From Tenodera sinensis (Eukaryota > Arthropoda > Insecta > Mantodea > Mantidae), in the NCBI GenBank assembly GCA_030765045.1, contig CM060965.1, positions 149,568,874-149,632,873 of the forward strand: a stretch of DNA of 64,000 nucleotides, written 5' to 3'. The notes under the pieces are model-generated. The model worked only from the letters and a program-made list of their open reading frames with translations. It searched no databases and was not told the origin of the DNA. Both the position numbers and the translations under genes were made by a program. This document shows positions 26,124 through 38,404 of the stretch, piece after piece (within the stretch, counting starts at the first letter, position 1; every line of letters starts with the position of its first letter).

Positions 26124-26680
26124 ATGAAATGAAATGTTCGCAAAATTTAATTAAATTCGATTTAACCCATATATTCTCAAATTCACTACTTTTTAACGAA
26201 AAAGTTATTTTAAATGTAATAGACGAAGCTGTCAAATGATAGGTTCGCTACAAACGCCATATATTGAAAGTAATATTTCAGCTCGTCCTTTCCTTGGCAT
26301 TGTAATGGACACTGTAAAGCGACACGGAATGGTTTTCACAGTCATTCAGATTTGTTGAACTTACCTTGAGAGTTTTACAACATTCAAAGCCTCAATCTAA
26401 GTCCTCGAGTTTCCCTTAAACACATTTTGTGGTTATGTCTAAGACACCCTTATTCTTCGAGTCTCTCTAAAACAAAATTGAATATTTTTATTTCTAAGCC
26501 TGCAAAAGTCAATTTACCTTAATGGAATGATTAAAATGAATGTTCGCAAGATGTAATTAAATTCGATTTTACCAAATCTATTCTCAAAATCCACTTCCGT
26601 TTTTTACTAAAAAAGGATTGCAAATGTAACAGATGCAGCAGAAAAACGATAGGTCCGTCATAAACCCATATATTCAAATT
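26124..26680. repeat. Diverged direct duplication
   Basis: 26124-26273 and 26531-26680 share GAATGTTCGCAA.AT.TAATT-type strings, then ATTCTCAAA and GATAGGT.CG. Identity is about 75 percent by eye. No coding signal. Confidence 0.6.
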
Positions 26681-29313
26681 GGTCTATTTAGTTGTGATTA
26701 AATGCATTCTAATTAAAGTTAAAAAGCATTACAGCTCGTTCACACAATGTTTGCGCGACAGTTGCTGAAATAATAAACAATTAATGCCCATTCGTCAAGA
26801 AGTTAGATGGCTCCCAATAATTTATACAAATTGTTTTCTTTTGGCGAGGCGGTTGTTTATTGACAATAATTATATTGGACATATTTCTTACACTCATCCT
26901 CGTTAACGTACGGTCGAGTCAACACCTTTCCCCCAACCTTTCCCCCTATATAGGTATACACAAATGGATGTTGGTATTTATGAAGCTAATAAACTCCAAC
27001 ACTGGTTGACCTCTCGCCATCATGGAGAAGCCATTTTTGTTACTATTTTGCTATGCAACTTATTACAATTACATAGTTTTCTCTGCTCGCTTTTCCTTTA
27101 CGCAATAAATTCACATGTCCTCTACTCCCCTTCATCATACAATTCATAAAATTTTCTGTATGTTTGAAGTACAATCGGAATGTATTACATTCACAGGTAA
27201 TCTCTACTCACTTTTCTTTTACGAAACACCATGATACAAATTAACAGACATTTCTACATGTTTGAAATAGAAATGCTACGTATTAAATTCACACGGCTTT
27301 CTCTTCTCCTATTTCTTCCTATAGTATTTGTGGTTGTTCAAAAGTGTTTTTGCGTAGTGTCATTTATTTTGTTCGTTTTGTTCCTTATAGTATTCTAAGA
27401 GTTTTAATTAACTCTTTGTTTAAAAGTATTAAATAATCTCTTTTGAAATGTCTTCAAAGAAACACAAGGCTGTTTGGCAGGTACAACCTAACTCTGAAAG
27501 TTGTAGGGATAAATCGTTAAACCACGGGCAACGCCGGGTATTTCAGCTAGCTGTAGATAAATGAGGGAAAAGAAGACTTTCGCTACAAGCTCTAGCCAAC
27601 TGCGTTAGGACGACTCAGGACCTGGGGGAAATACAATAGTATTACCATTCACCTTTTTGCAGCCTATAACTTATTTTAATTGTAATTTTATCAAGATATG
27701 AAATGAAAATAAATATATTGTTAAATTAATTACACTCGAATCACAACGTTATTCAAAAACTTCATGTTTATATATAGAGAGGAAAAAATAAAGAGAACTA
27801 TTATGCACGATGTAATCGAAGTTCCCTGAGCTTAGTTATGCGTATGGTTCCCAGAAGCGAAAAAACATCTATAGATATGCTGTTATGGGTAACTGGCACT
27901 GAATTTGAAGGAAAATAAAATTATTCATATATACATATGTTTCATTTCGCGTATATGTGAATTACAGTCATTGTTTATGATGTACTGATAAACGGGGCTG
28001 GATAATTTTATCTTTTGTGCAAGTTGGTACTCTGTTGTGGTCTGTGGTAAACGCCAGCTGTGGTTTAATAAGGTCACCATTGGAGAACAAACAAGCAAAT
28101 GGACAATGCATACACACATTTCTGGTGAAACATTTATGTTTTGTTGGTACTATCAAGATGTGATGAACTGGTGCAATTACATTGCAGAAAACGGTTCAAA
28201 CTGGGACACTTAATCAGGAAATAAGAGATACTGACACGGTGCTAACTGCAATGAAGTGAAGTAACAGTTAAACTGTGTTGTAATGTTTAAGACAAAGTAT
28301 GAGCTAGTACAATATAGCTAAAGAATTCTTCTCTTCCGGTTATGTTCTTGTAAGGTTTGACGAAAAGACTGTCCGAACATCTAATGTCACAGGAATACTG
28401 CTATCTTCTTTACCAATTCCATTCCCAGTGTTGTGTGGTGAGTATGATGGTAGCTCCAAATCCAGCTCATATTTTCTTAATTTGATTGATCTGACATTTA
28501 TGAAAGCTTTTTGTCTTTTTTCTCTCCATTATTGTTATTTACCTAGTCCTTTATTTTCATACACCCATATTTCATAAGCACACAAACCTAAATGTATTAT
28601 TTTTTCTAGCTATTCTTTCGCTCCACGATAAAGATTTTATGATTTTGATAATTTTAAATATTATTCTGTTATAGATAAGTGCCCTAAAATAATGTTGCGA
28701 ACAAGAAATGTTGTGTTGCTTTGGTTTACTGAATACAAATACTTAATTTTTATAGTTTTCATAGAGCTTTATGATTCACCAACTGGTAAATATTAAAATT
28801 GCTTATTTTTTGTGCATTCTCAGTTTGCTGATTACAAGCACTCGGATTCCATATTCGGAGCGGTAGGTTTCCAGTCTCTCCACAACATGTGTTTTCCTCG
28901 CAGTGAACCACGCGGATGCACATGAGCATTGTGCGTACCCTACCTTCAGTTTCTTGGTCTATTTTTCTCTTACATGTTCACACACTGCTATCCAAAATGC
29001 TGCTTGTTGTACTCTGGTACGTACAGAAGTACAATAAAAATATGAAATTGGACTTCACTGTGAAACAAAATACTGAAAAGTTTAGCTTTAAACCTCATTA
29101 ATATTAACAACCGAAATTCACTTTTCTGCATTTCATGCACTACCCGCACGTCGTTTCTCGTGACTGGCACGAGGCAAGCACAACGGCCAGCTGCTCTGTT
29201 TTAATGCTTGGCGTGATACGCTAACAATACTAATTCATAGCACATTGTTTGAAACATACGCCTCAGCAAACATTGCACCAATTGGATTAGTACGTATGAA
29301 CTCATAGATAAAG
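26681..29313. other. Unassigned; possible Helitron-like end at 27550
   Basis: AT-rich with no supported gene. GGGCAACGCCGGGTATTTCAG followed by CTAG at 27547-27550 resembles the GC-rich, CTRR-ending 3' terminus of Helitrons. The next base is C rather than the expected T, and no 5' end is proven. Confidence 0.3.
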
Positions 29314-29640
29314 TTAACTAATGAAAATTGTCAGGGTATGCAACAGATCACTCACATCCAATGACGCTAGGCCCCTGACACGAGCACCTATGCCCGAAGC
29401 AGGACTCCAAATCAAATCCCTTCTGCCTGAGTTTGATTCTCCGCTGGAGGGAGAGAAAGTGTCTTCAAGAGTATTCCCCATCCTCCCTAGAGTATGGAAG
29501 TATAAAAGAGAGTGAATGTGCTTTGAATTAAAAAAGAAAACTAAGAAGCCCACACTAAAAGTCAATGTACCACACAGTAAGCGGGTGAACATCATTGCCA
29601 CCGAGCAAATTTTCTAAAGGAGGGGTGAGGTGGGGGTGGG
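29314..29640 (+). repeat. SINE family B, copy 1
   Basis: A box B-like GAGTTTGATTCTCCGC (about 29430) is followed by the family body. This includes GAGTATGGAAGTATAAAAG, which matches GTCTGGAAGTATGAATG in the copies at 32320 and 45806. Box A is poorly preserved. Confidence 0.6.
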
Positions 29641-30030
29641 GGAAGGCCACCGACGTGGTAGATCTTAAAGGAGACATATAAATGGACAAAAATTTCAATT
29701 TCATTTCTTAGATACGCCATTAGTGGTAGAATGTTTTGAAGATGGATATGTTTGAGCCTCGTATTCCCACAATAAAGCTTTGCATTCTATCTTCTTTACT
29801 CTACTACTCAACAATAGTAAGTGGAAGTATTCTGGGTACCAAAATGTCAGCGGAAATACACCTTTTGAGGGTCATTGGATCAAAATAAAGCATATTTAGG
29901 AAAATATCTGTTTGCAAGTATGTGTCTTTCTGTCTGTCTGTGAATAGTGAAACTCAAAAAGAAAAGTCTCTTGGTATTTAAAGGTAAAGGGTATAGTACG
30001 GAGGGGGACACCTCGCTCACGTCCACCTAC
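29641..30030. other. Unassigned, with a family F fragment
   Basis: 29818-29975 shares AGTAAGTGGAAGTATT and the CTGTCTGTCTGTGAATAGT..AACTCAAAAA region with repeat family F. It is strongly diverged. Confidence 0.4.
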
Positions 30031-30350
30031 ACAGGTCTATTGTGGCTACAACCCCCCAGGAGGCACGGATGAATGAGGGAACCGAAGGGATGCTACCAGA
30101 CTCGCAGCTAGACAGGCACACCAGAGATGCGTGGAAGTCCCGAACCAGAGCTGAGATGTCTTCATCCCGGCACTAGGCCCCGCCTAGCAGCCGGCATCAC
30201 ACCGCGAGTCCGGGTCGGTATCGCACGAAGCGTCCCGTCCCCCCCTCGACGGAGGACAAGGGTTACCAGACGCCACCCAGCGCCGAGAAAAGCAGTTACA
30301 GTACGCCTCATCCACGCCATCTGCCCGACAGTGCCCACACTACATACCTG
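30031..30350 (+). repeat. Unnamed repeat, copy 2 (GC-rich)
   Basis: Shares TCTATTGTGGCTACA and a following CAGGAGGC string with 24442-24480. The rest is a GC-rich stretch, unlike its surroundings, with CG-dense composition and a short frame that has no motif. Confidence 0.45.
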
Positions 30351-31079
30351 GAACTGAACCACCTGAAAGATGACAAGGAAATGGAATGAAAGGAAATGAT
30401 AGGAAGGGAACCGTGTTATGAAATAATGCACCCCAGCATTCGCCTAAGTGACATTGGGAAACAGAAGTATTTCCATTACCATTTCTCTTGGTATTTAAGT
30501 TCAGCATCTCCCAAAAACGCAACACAAAAATGTTTAAGCCTACCCGTAACTCCAAACTACCTTTTTCCATCGACAGTTCTTCCATTATTTCTTATTTTAT
30601 AAAAAATGCGTTCCTTTTTAAAAGTTCGTTCTTTACTTCCCTGCAATTAGCGCGGGATGTTAAAGCCCTGGTAATGTTGATACACCCTCTTAAAATGTGA
30701 CTGTCGCTTTTCTTACAGTGTCCTCCTCGGTATGCAAAAATGTAAATTTCGGGTTTATCTGATTAACAAAATGAAGATGAGAAGAATGCGCTTTTCAAAA
30801 ATAGTTTATAGAAGAGGGAGTAGACAAAATTATGTAAATGCAACAAGATTTTTTCAAGTTGTAAGTCGCCATTCACTTTTTTTCGTCATCCAAAGCCGTT
30901 ATTTAGTGATCGCTTTTTAAAAACCTGACTATGACATAAATTATTAATTACATTATAATTACATTAATTAAAACAAGTGCTTACAACTGTATTTAAAACT
31001 TACCTCGACTAATTAGAACTACGAGAGATAATGTATGAATATTTGCTAGCAGAGTAACAGACTTAAGTCTTGTGAATGT
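30351..31079. other. Unassigned; minus SINE body near 30400-30470
   Basis: The minus strand at about 30430-30450 has CACTTAGGCGAATGCTGGG, matching the repeat body at 196-430. The rest, 30480-31079, is AT-rich with nothing recognised. Confidence 0.4.
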
Positions 31080-31083
31080 ACAT

Positions 31084-31622
31084 TTAGGTATTTTTCAAGT
31101 GGTCTTCGTTCATTTCTGCTGGATCGTTACACAGGACACATATTGGTGAGGCTGAGATACCTATTCTGTAGAGATGACTTGCTAAGCAGTCGTGATTTGT
31201 CAATAGTCGGAAGGCTGCAACCGCTGTTTTCCTTGGTCTCTGGGGGATTATATCTGGGTTGGAAAGTAGTGGAATCCATTCTTTATCTTTGGCATTTGTT
31301 TCTATTTCTTGTAGGTATGAATGAGAAAATTTTTTAATGATCAAGCGTTTTATCGAGGAATATGAGAAATTGAATTTAGACATTTGTTTTATTGTTGTGC
31401 CTTTCTTTGCAAGTGAGTCTGCAGCTTCATTCCCCATGACTCTACAGTGTGCTGGAATCCATTGGAGATAAACAGTCTTATTAACTTTTTGGAGTTGTGT
31501 TAACATTTTGTAGCACTCTCTAATTTTTGTTGACTTCTTTGTTGTATTTGAACATATTCCCTGAATTGCAGCTTTAGAATCCGAAAGAATTGCTTGTGAA
31601 GCATTAAGATCAGAAGAAACTA
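31084..31622 (-). pseudogene. LINE RNase H domain, inverted segment
   Basis: Minus-strand coding for the end of an RNase H domain. The blocks are ILSDSKAAIQGI (catalytic aspartate block) and WIPAHCRVMGNEAADSLAKKG, followed by the C-terminal AFRLLTNHDCLASHLYR segment and a CVLCNDPAEMNEDHL cysteine/histidine motif. The ORF runs from about 31622 to the target duplication, where the frame ends at 31084. The RT and endonuclease are absent. It belongs to a different LINE family from the fragments at 4.4 and 6.7 kb. Confidence 0.88.
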
Positions 31623-31696
31623 CAGTTCAAAAGTATTGGAAAGCACGAATGCTAATGGCTTCATTGCCAGATGCAAGGCACTAGAAAACAACAACA
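31623..31696 (+). pseudogene. LINE ORF2 last codons and 3' tail
   Basis: The plus frame ends YWKARMLMASLPDARH with TAG at 31682-31684, then an A-and-ACA tail (31685-31696). This small ORF end fits the extreme C-terminus of a LINE ORF2 and is oriented opposite to the RNase H block beside it. I assign it to the same insertion because both lie inside one target-site duplication. Confidence 0.7.
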
Positions 31697-31712
31697 ACAT
31701 TTAGGTATTTTT

Positions 31713-32204
31713 AAGGTGCTGTCGCTACTCAGTTGTCTCTCGTGATGTCATGAAAACAGTACCGAATTCCTAGCCAGCAGACAGCGATGCGGTTTTAAAT
31801 ATTTCACTATTGATTCAGCTTCGGCTATCTCCTTGTAACAACAACGAAATTTGTAATGAACTTTTTCTATTATGGTTTATCTGTATAATAATAAAGAAGA
31901 TAAAATACTCGTAAAATGCGTTCGTAACAATAGTTTGCAGAAGATATATGAAAATAAAGGATTGTCAGTAAAGAAAGCATTGTGAATGTAGCAAACCAAA
32001 TGTTTCTCTTTGTGTGATTGCTGCCCCTAGGTTACTTGTTTCTTTCTTATCGGAAGCTTGTGCACGAAGAATCAGGGGAAGAGGGCTCTCGTTCCTCCAG
32101 TCGTGTCATAGATACGCTATTTTTTTAATGTACAGTCGAGTGCACGGAAACGTGTCGATGCTCTTGGTTTCCTATATTATTTGTTTTTTTATTTTCTGTA
32201 CCAC
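31713..32204. other. Unassigned sequence
   Basis: No feature supported. Confidence 0.5.
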
Positions 32205-32300
32205 ATGTAGTAAGTAGGCGAACTATTGTATTCTACCCAAAAACTCGATGTTGAGATTTCACCGGAAATATGTGATTAAAAAACCCCTGAAAAAAAAACA
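32205..32300 (+). repeat. Repeat family F, 5' fragment
   Basis: Matches the start of family F: GTAGTAAGTAG, then ATTGTATTCTACCCAAAAAC and GAGATTTCACCGGAAATATG. Confidence 0.75.
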
Positions 32301-32319
32301 GTTTTCAGAAAAATAATTT

Positions 32320-32630
32320 TTCATTTAGCAAAGCTCAGTCAGTAACCTGCCTGCTGTTAATGGGATCCCAAGTTCGATTCCCGACTGTTGGGGGGGGGGG
32401 GTATTTTACTTCCACTAGGACTATTCCCTATCCACCGTTGAGTCTGGAAGTATGAATGGGAGTGTGAATGGAAGTGTGAATTTAAGTTCAAAAAGTAATA
32501 GAAACCTAACGTTTAATGCCACCGCTAATGAGTGAAGACCATTGCTTTTGAGCCATTGTTCCAAGAGTTAAAAAGCCGCCGATATGACCTTCAGTAGTAA
32601 AGGTGGCATATAGGTAATTGGAACATCAAA
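32320..32630 (+). repeat. SINE family B, copy 2
   Basis: A tRNA-like head (CTCAGTCAGTAACCTGCC, then CAAGTTCGATTCCC) is followed by a 13-G run and a body with GTCTGGAAGTATGAATGGG. It ends with AAGGTGGCATATAGG. Box A is weak and box B is clear. Confidence 0.7.
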
Positions 32631-33544
32631 ACTAAATAATTATTTTTACATATTTTAATGCCAAAATTGCATTAAATGTTGTATGTAGCACGTGTATAAT
32701 CGTTTCATTCTAACAGTCCTGTCACATCAGTCAGGTAATACACCAGTTACAAAAAAAACTATTCTAGTATTTTATTTTCGATGCTTAAGATATACATATT
32801 TTGAAACCAAAATGAAGTAGTGCAGTTATTAGTTTCGTGAATAAATCTTCACCCTCCAAAGGTTTTATTACGTTTTTTATAGCGTGTTTGCGTACTAGCA
32901 TTTTACGGCTGAAAATTGCGATAGTAAGAGTTCATTTTTCAGCTAGTGTGTATCCCTTATTTAGTAGATGTTCTGTTGAAGTAAATCGCATTACAAGGAT
33001 AGCTGAGGATAATAAAACAGCATACGAGAGCACTCAAGCATATAATATCCCTATGCTAGGAAGTGCTTGATCCTTCCTAAATTCAGAAGCTGCTCTTCTC
33101 TGAATTGGGAGTAAACCCACAATATCGGATTGGGTTTTGCCGGATTAGCGAGAATACCATCATCGGCATTAAGCTTTTAAATCCATGTTGCGGACTGGGG
33201 AGTCATAAATGTTGGATGAGTGGTTAGCCAGTACCAAAGCCTATGTTTCATTGCCTTCTAATTGTACACTAAACGTCCATACACTCCACAGATCTCAACA
33301 AAATTGCGGTACTAATGGCAGGCACTACAAACAAAGGAATGCAGCAATCGTATGCAACGTTTTTGAGGTGCAGACAGCTGAATAACTGTTCTCTCCTCTT
33401 GAACGCTAAATGTAATAACCTATGGTATTTCACAGGAAATACACACAAGCATGAAGGCTTATTTTAAAATACATTTCATTTTAATTTATTTGAAAATAAT
33501 TAAGAGACGCGGGAAATGTGAAATGGTCAAAAACATGATTTTTA
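32631..33544. other. Unassigned AT-rich sequence
   Basis: No gene or repeat recognised. Confidence 0.5.
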
Positions 33545-34110
33545 CTTCCTCTATTACATATAGGTAGTAAGTAGAGGAAGTATTGTATTTCACCCAAAAA
33601 TTCGATGTCGAGATTTCAACGGAAATATGTTTTGATAATTTTTAGTAACAGGTCAGTGTGTGTCTGTGTGTATGTGTGTGTGTGTGTGTGCGCGCGCATG
33701 TCTGTGTATGTCTGTGAACAGTATAACTCAAAAATGAAAAGTTGATTAGTAACCAAAGTTGGTATTTAGTTTAATATTTTTCAAGTATGTGACACAAAGA
33801 TTTTGAAGAAAATTCCTCCACCCTAAACTTTCTTTTACATGGAAAATTGTTACAATATTTTGTTTTTCTCAAAAATAACTCCAACTGTTTTGATTAAAGT
33901 GCCATATGTTTAAGATATTTGTATGGCAAATGAAATGTATATTTTGAATGTTCTGGCTATAGCCTGTGTAGTCCTGTTTATTCATGATGACTTATCCATA
34001 ACTGGTAAACCCATAGAGACAGACCAAATCTTACTGTACAAAAAATGTATATCTCGTTAAAACACACGAGTTATGCCTATGTGCATTTTTTGTGCAGTAA
34101 ACCATTTCGG
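33545..34110 (+). repeat. Repeat family F, long copy
   Basis: About 560 non-coding bases aligning end to end with 49078-49540. It starts with AAGTAGAGGAAGTATTGTAT and GAGATTTCAACGGAAATATG. A (TG)n/(CG) variable stretch follows (33653-33710), then GATTTTGAAGAAAAT.CC and CTAAACT..CTTTACATGGAAAAT, and it ends in a CATAGAGACAGAC-like segment. No ORF, TIR or tRNA box is visible, so its class is unknown. Confidence 0.8.
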
Positions 34111-34194
34111 AGATATTCCTTGTTATTTGTGAGTTTTGCAGTACTTAAGCTTTTATCAAATAGAAAGTTGTTATTCGCTTTTTTATCTGTTTGG

Positions 34195-34300
34195 GCGTAC
34201 AAAGCTTTAACATATTTGACTATCGTTCAAAGCCTTCTGTATTCCTAAGGACAATAGTAAAGAAAGTCACGTGAGTACATCATATTTTTCATTTTCATTA
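34195..34300 (+). repeat. Repeat family G, third copy
   Basis: Shares TTGACTATCGTTCAAAGCC and a GTCACGTGAGT.CA..A string with 9826-10019. It lies directly after the long family F copy. Confidence 0.55.
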
Positions 34301-35033
34301 CAGTTGAAATGACTAATATTTTCTGAATAGGAATATGTTAGTTTATGGTTTTATATACAAGGCTTCTTTATTTAAACACACTTTAAATATATGGGCTTTA
34401 TGTATGTCATTATAACATTTTTTGTTTGTGTTACGAACTTTTTCTTGGAAACAATTGTTTCTTTCATATAAATAACAATTTTGTTCCTCAACCATTAAGA
34501 CTAGGGGTTTGAAATGTTGAACACTTCTTTTTAGTATAAAATTATACATAGTGAACCAGAATCATGATAATATAACTCACCATTCGAGTATGGCAGCCAT
34601 ATTTTGATGGAAAATTGGGGAAGTTCTAACATTTTAATTTTTCTTCATATTGTAAAAATTGTTCTAGCAAAACCATTGCAGTTACTTATATAATTCTAGA
34701 TCAATATCATAAAAACATAGGTCCAGGTGTAAAAGAATTTGAGTGCTGTGCTGTTTGTAGTTATTCTAGTTTTGGGACAGCAATATACCCTATTTTTCAC
34801 AAAATATTTTTATTTTTTTACCTAATAAACACAATTTTTAAAGAGAAAATATAGAAGCTAGGCTAATGAAATTATCAGTAGGTATTTTCCAAAGCCTGGT
34901 ATATATGCCTGATTTGTTTCAGAGGAATTTACTTGGTAATACTTGAGGAGCAGAGGATTACTTTGTCCAGGATTTACTTGACTAAGTACCACGCATCCTG
35001 CTTCCCTTAAGTTTAGCTAAATCATACCAAGCG
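34301..35033. other. Unassigned AT-rich sequence
   Basis: No feature supported. Confidence 0.5.
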
Positions 35034-35240
35034 AGATGGCTTCGCAGTAACGTGCGAGACTTGCATTCGGTAGGTCGGGAAGTCGATTCCCGCGCCCGAC
35101 TTTCCGGGCCCATGGTTTTTTCCGGAGTTTCCGGGTCACCAGACAAATACTGTACATTCCCTGAATTTCCCGTTCCTCTATTTCATTCCACCGTCATTTC
35201 AATCTGGTCTTTCTGGGTCGGAAGAGTTGATGATGGGCGA
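35034..35240 (+). repeat. tRNA-headed SINE
   Basis: The head has box A-like ATGGCTTCGCAGTAACGTGC and box B-like GGAAGTCGATTCCC. The body includes TTTTTTCCGGAGTTTCCGGG and ends in a pyrimidine-rich segment. It is GC-rich against AT-rich surroundings. No duplication was identified. Confidence 0.6.
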
Positions 35241-35583
35241 GTTTGACGCTGCTGTGTGGGGACTTCGGGAACTGTAACTGTAGTTCTCGGTGGATGTTGG
35301 CATTGCAATCGCCTGACCGGTGTCTGCTTGGCGAACGCTGGTGTCGAGATGAATCTCCAGTACTAGTTAGACCCTCACGCTGGCGCGCACTACTCACCAC
35401 AATTCCAACAGGCCCTTAGAGCACTCTCACTTCCTCCCTATCTCCCGATGTCTCACATAAAATAGCGTCCACATTTGGCTCAGTGTGGAATTCCCTCCGT
35501 CCATACTCTACCTCTGCCTCTAGCTGAATAGTTGAGGATTATTCCAAAGTTACCAATTTTATGGTTCATTTTATCTGAATGTT

Positions 35584-35787
35584 GTGATCAGGTTTAGTCA
35601 TCCAGAGGGACATACAACTACTGGAGCACAGCACCGCATGCAGGCCATAGTAGACCGTTTTTGGTTCCAACATCACTTCCATCTTCAACACGAGATGGAA
35701 GTAAGGAACCAAGTAAGATGTGTTTCATGTGCAGATACCACAATGCACCATCTGGTCCTACAACAAATTTGGTACGTATGGAAATAA
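35584..35787 (+). pseudogene. Possible retroelement integrase zinc-finger remnant
   Basis: The frame reads with a H-x3-H pair (SHPEGH) near its start, an RFWF string and C-x2-C (CVSC at residues 46-49). This order resembles the H2C2 integrase zinc-binding domain of Gypsy-type retroelements, in which H-x3-H is followed about 30 residues later by C-x2-C. No catalytic core follows and the spacing is a little long, so this is tentative. Confidence 0.3.
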
Positions 35788-35790
35788 AAC

Positions 35791-37551
35791 AGATGAAAGC
35801 GAATGATGGGACAACAAATTGGTGATATAGGTACTCACCCTACCATTCTCCTACCGAGCTTGGAAAACCACGAAAAAATAAACAAAGTCAGACTGACTGG
35901 CCCGTAGGGAATCAAACGAGTGACTATAACAATGAAATTTTCTCCAAATATATACTGATTATCCGTTAACCTTTAGTTAATGTCTTCCTTTTAGCAATTG
36001 ATATATATTCAAAGCCGTTAAATATTCCATTTTCTTATAGTAACCTTTCTTAAAAATTAATATGAAGTTTATATAAACAATTGTACACACATTTGCAGTA
36101 AGGCACAATGAATAAGCGTGTAACACATTTTCGAAGTATAATATGTGAGATTTCCATGTGAGAATGGGGAATTATTTATAAATGGTAATTTAAAAATAAC
36201 TGCAAAATGAAAACCGTAAATCTGGGTGAAGGCAGAAAGAAACACGAATGAAGATAATGCACGGAATACAGCCAGTATATGCAATACAATGGTATCTCCG
36301 TACTAAATACCTCCCATGTTATTTTAACTCAAATGCACAGGAAAACCTAATAAAATATATTGCAAAAGGTGTTTAAACCATATAAAATATTAAGAATTAA
36401 CCAAAAGACACATATGCAGATTAATTAGAAAAGTATATATCTTCATCTAGAATAACAAATACTAAATGTCTGCGTCAGGTTTGTAATTTTTATTCCTCTT
36501 ACACCATAAACGACCAACATGGCAAAATAAACTGTCATTAAAAATAATTTTATTTGTCTCTCTAGCAATAGTTTAATATCTTCTCTTTTATAATTATTAT
36601 ATCGAAGTTTGCTTTAAGGAAAAAGAGAAAGCCACAATAGGCAATTTGGGAATTATCATTTTTGTGTTTGTTTGTTCTATAATATTCACTGATTTCCTTT
36701 TAATATGAAATTTCAAAAATTAAGACAACTACACATCATATTAAAATGTATCAAATATATTTTAAACAGCTTACTCATCTGTTTAAAACAGTATGTCATA
36801 AAATATAGTAGGTGAATAGAAAACCAATACTTAATTGGATAGATTTGAAAATAACCTTTAAAACCATTTAATATATGTAGTTTATGTCACTCAATTGGGT
36901 GAAAGAGGTAACATTTTAGAAGGGTCACAAAACAACTTGTAAGTGTTTAATATTAATTTAATAAATCTTTAAATTATTCCTTTCAATAGGTGTATTATTC
37001 GTAATTTTGCTACAAAAAATAAATTTGTAACTTTAAAGCTTAATATAGCTAATTGTAATAATCATCATAACCATAATCATTTAACCTCTCATTTAAAAAT
37101 GTTGACCTCACAGTGCAAAAGGTTGGCTCTGAATTTCAAACCTAAATGTTGGTTCTTGTAACTTCGAGTATACCTGATATATAGAAAAACAAACTATAAC
37201 CCACAATGGAATTTAGAGATCTATCTGCATCTGATATTTTCTTAGTATGAAATTAAATTAAGGTAAACATTTCGTAGTAAATAATTCTCCTTAAATTCCT
37301 TGTAAGTTTTGTGTGGTAGTTCACACTTACACTTTCGCGATTCCGGACTAAGCCACGTGCCACATAAACAAAGCCTTCCTGAAGCCCTAGACCGCGTTGA
37401 GTGCATTTGCAGGAGCGATGACACCCAACACAATTCTAACTTCCGCTTTCCTCTTTTCCTCTCTGTAAGGCGGCTCCCCAGTAGAAATCGAGTTTGCTGA
37501 ACCACCAGCCTCTCCCACCACTTCTAGGAAAGAAAGAGACAGAGGCAGAAA

Positions 37552-37552
<1 letters not shown>
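35791..37552. other. Unassigned, strongly AT-rich
   Basis: 36000-37250 is especially AT-rich with no gene. 37300-37550 is more GC-balanced but carries no recognisable motif. Confidence 0.5.
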
Positions 37553-37646
<94 letters not shown>

Positions 37647-37670
37647 GGGGGGAGAGGGGGGAGGGGGAAG
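37553..37670. repeat. (CA)n-(GA)n-G-rich microsatellite
   Basis: About 36 CA units, then about 11 GA units, then a G-rich run. Cys/Val-repeat and Thr/His-repeat frames across it are artefacts. Confidence 0.97.
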
Positions 37671-37811
37671 AAACAAATATACTTTGTTCCAAATATCTGA
37701 AACCTTCGGTTTCGCAAACCGAAGGCCTCACCAAAGTTCATGAGATCGGTCAAAATTGTTACTATAAACTAAGTTAACTGATTACTAATGCATGCTTATT
37801 GCATTATATAG

Positions 37812-38404
37812 GTATTGTGACGCCGGTTATGGTGCACAACAAAGGATGGTCGGAGCTAAAGTACTTCACACCATATACCAGGCCAACGAGCAATCAAAGG
37901 CGCTCACAGCCGAGCATCCTCACACCGGTCACGCGACCAAACACGTGACTAACAACAATGAGCGCGGCGCATAACAAAGGATTGCTGGAACTTTCGAGGA
38001 GTGCCCGGCAGCCAGCATGTTTATAGAAGTTCGCGAAAGGTCTGTGTTACGTGATCTTCGCTACATAAGGAGACGAGGCAACAGTTAGAGGAGTTACGGT
38101 TGCAGTTTTTGATCAGTCAGTGTGTCAGGGAATGATATGTCGCTGTGAAGTGAAGACGTTTTAATGAGTGTTGAGTGATTGTATCGTTGGAGTTAGTGTA
38201 TGAAAGACAGAGAAGGTGAAGAAAGGTAGTGAAAGGAGTGAGTCAAGGTCACAAGAAGAAACAATTGTGAAATTGTAAAATCATGAAAGACTGTAGACTG
38301 TCTTAGCGTCAGCAGAAGAGAACTGTGTATTTGCACAAACATTTTTGGAACAAAATAAAGTGAGAAAAAGCAATTGGATTGGTTTTGTCACTCTGTCACA
38401 GTAT
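37812..38404 (+). mobile_element. Complete solo LTR with 4-bp TSD
   Basis: The LTR, 37816-38400 (585 bp), starts TGTGACG and ends GTCACA, a short inverted terminus. GTAT flanks it on both sides (37812-37815 and 38401-38404). An AATAAAG polyadenylation-like signal lies near 38354, close to the 3' end. There is no internal coding region, so it is a recombination product of an LTR retrotransposon. The 4-bp duplication suits a Gypsy-type element but does not prove it. Related to the truncated LTR at 5066-5758. Confidence 0.9.

Larger units (their letters stand above)
31080..31712. mobile_element. 5'-inverted (twin-primed) LINE insertion with 16-bp TSD
   Basis: ACATTTAGGTATTTTT occurs perfectly at 31080-31095 and 31697-31712. 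Between them the RNase H part of a LINE lies on the minus strand (31096 to about 31622). The last codons of a LINE ORF plus an ACA-rich tail lie on the plus strand (about 31623-31696). Duplication, 3' tail and an inverted 5' segment together are the signature of twin priming. Confidence 0.88.

Noticed and set aside
37387..37753. Cys/Val-repeat and Thr/His-repeat frames
   Set aside because: (CA)n and (GA)n tract in different frames.
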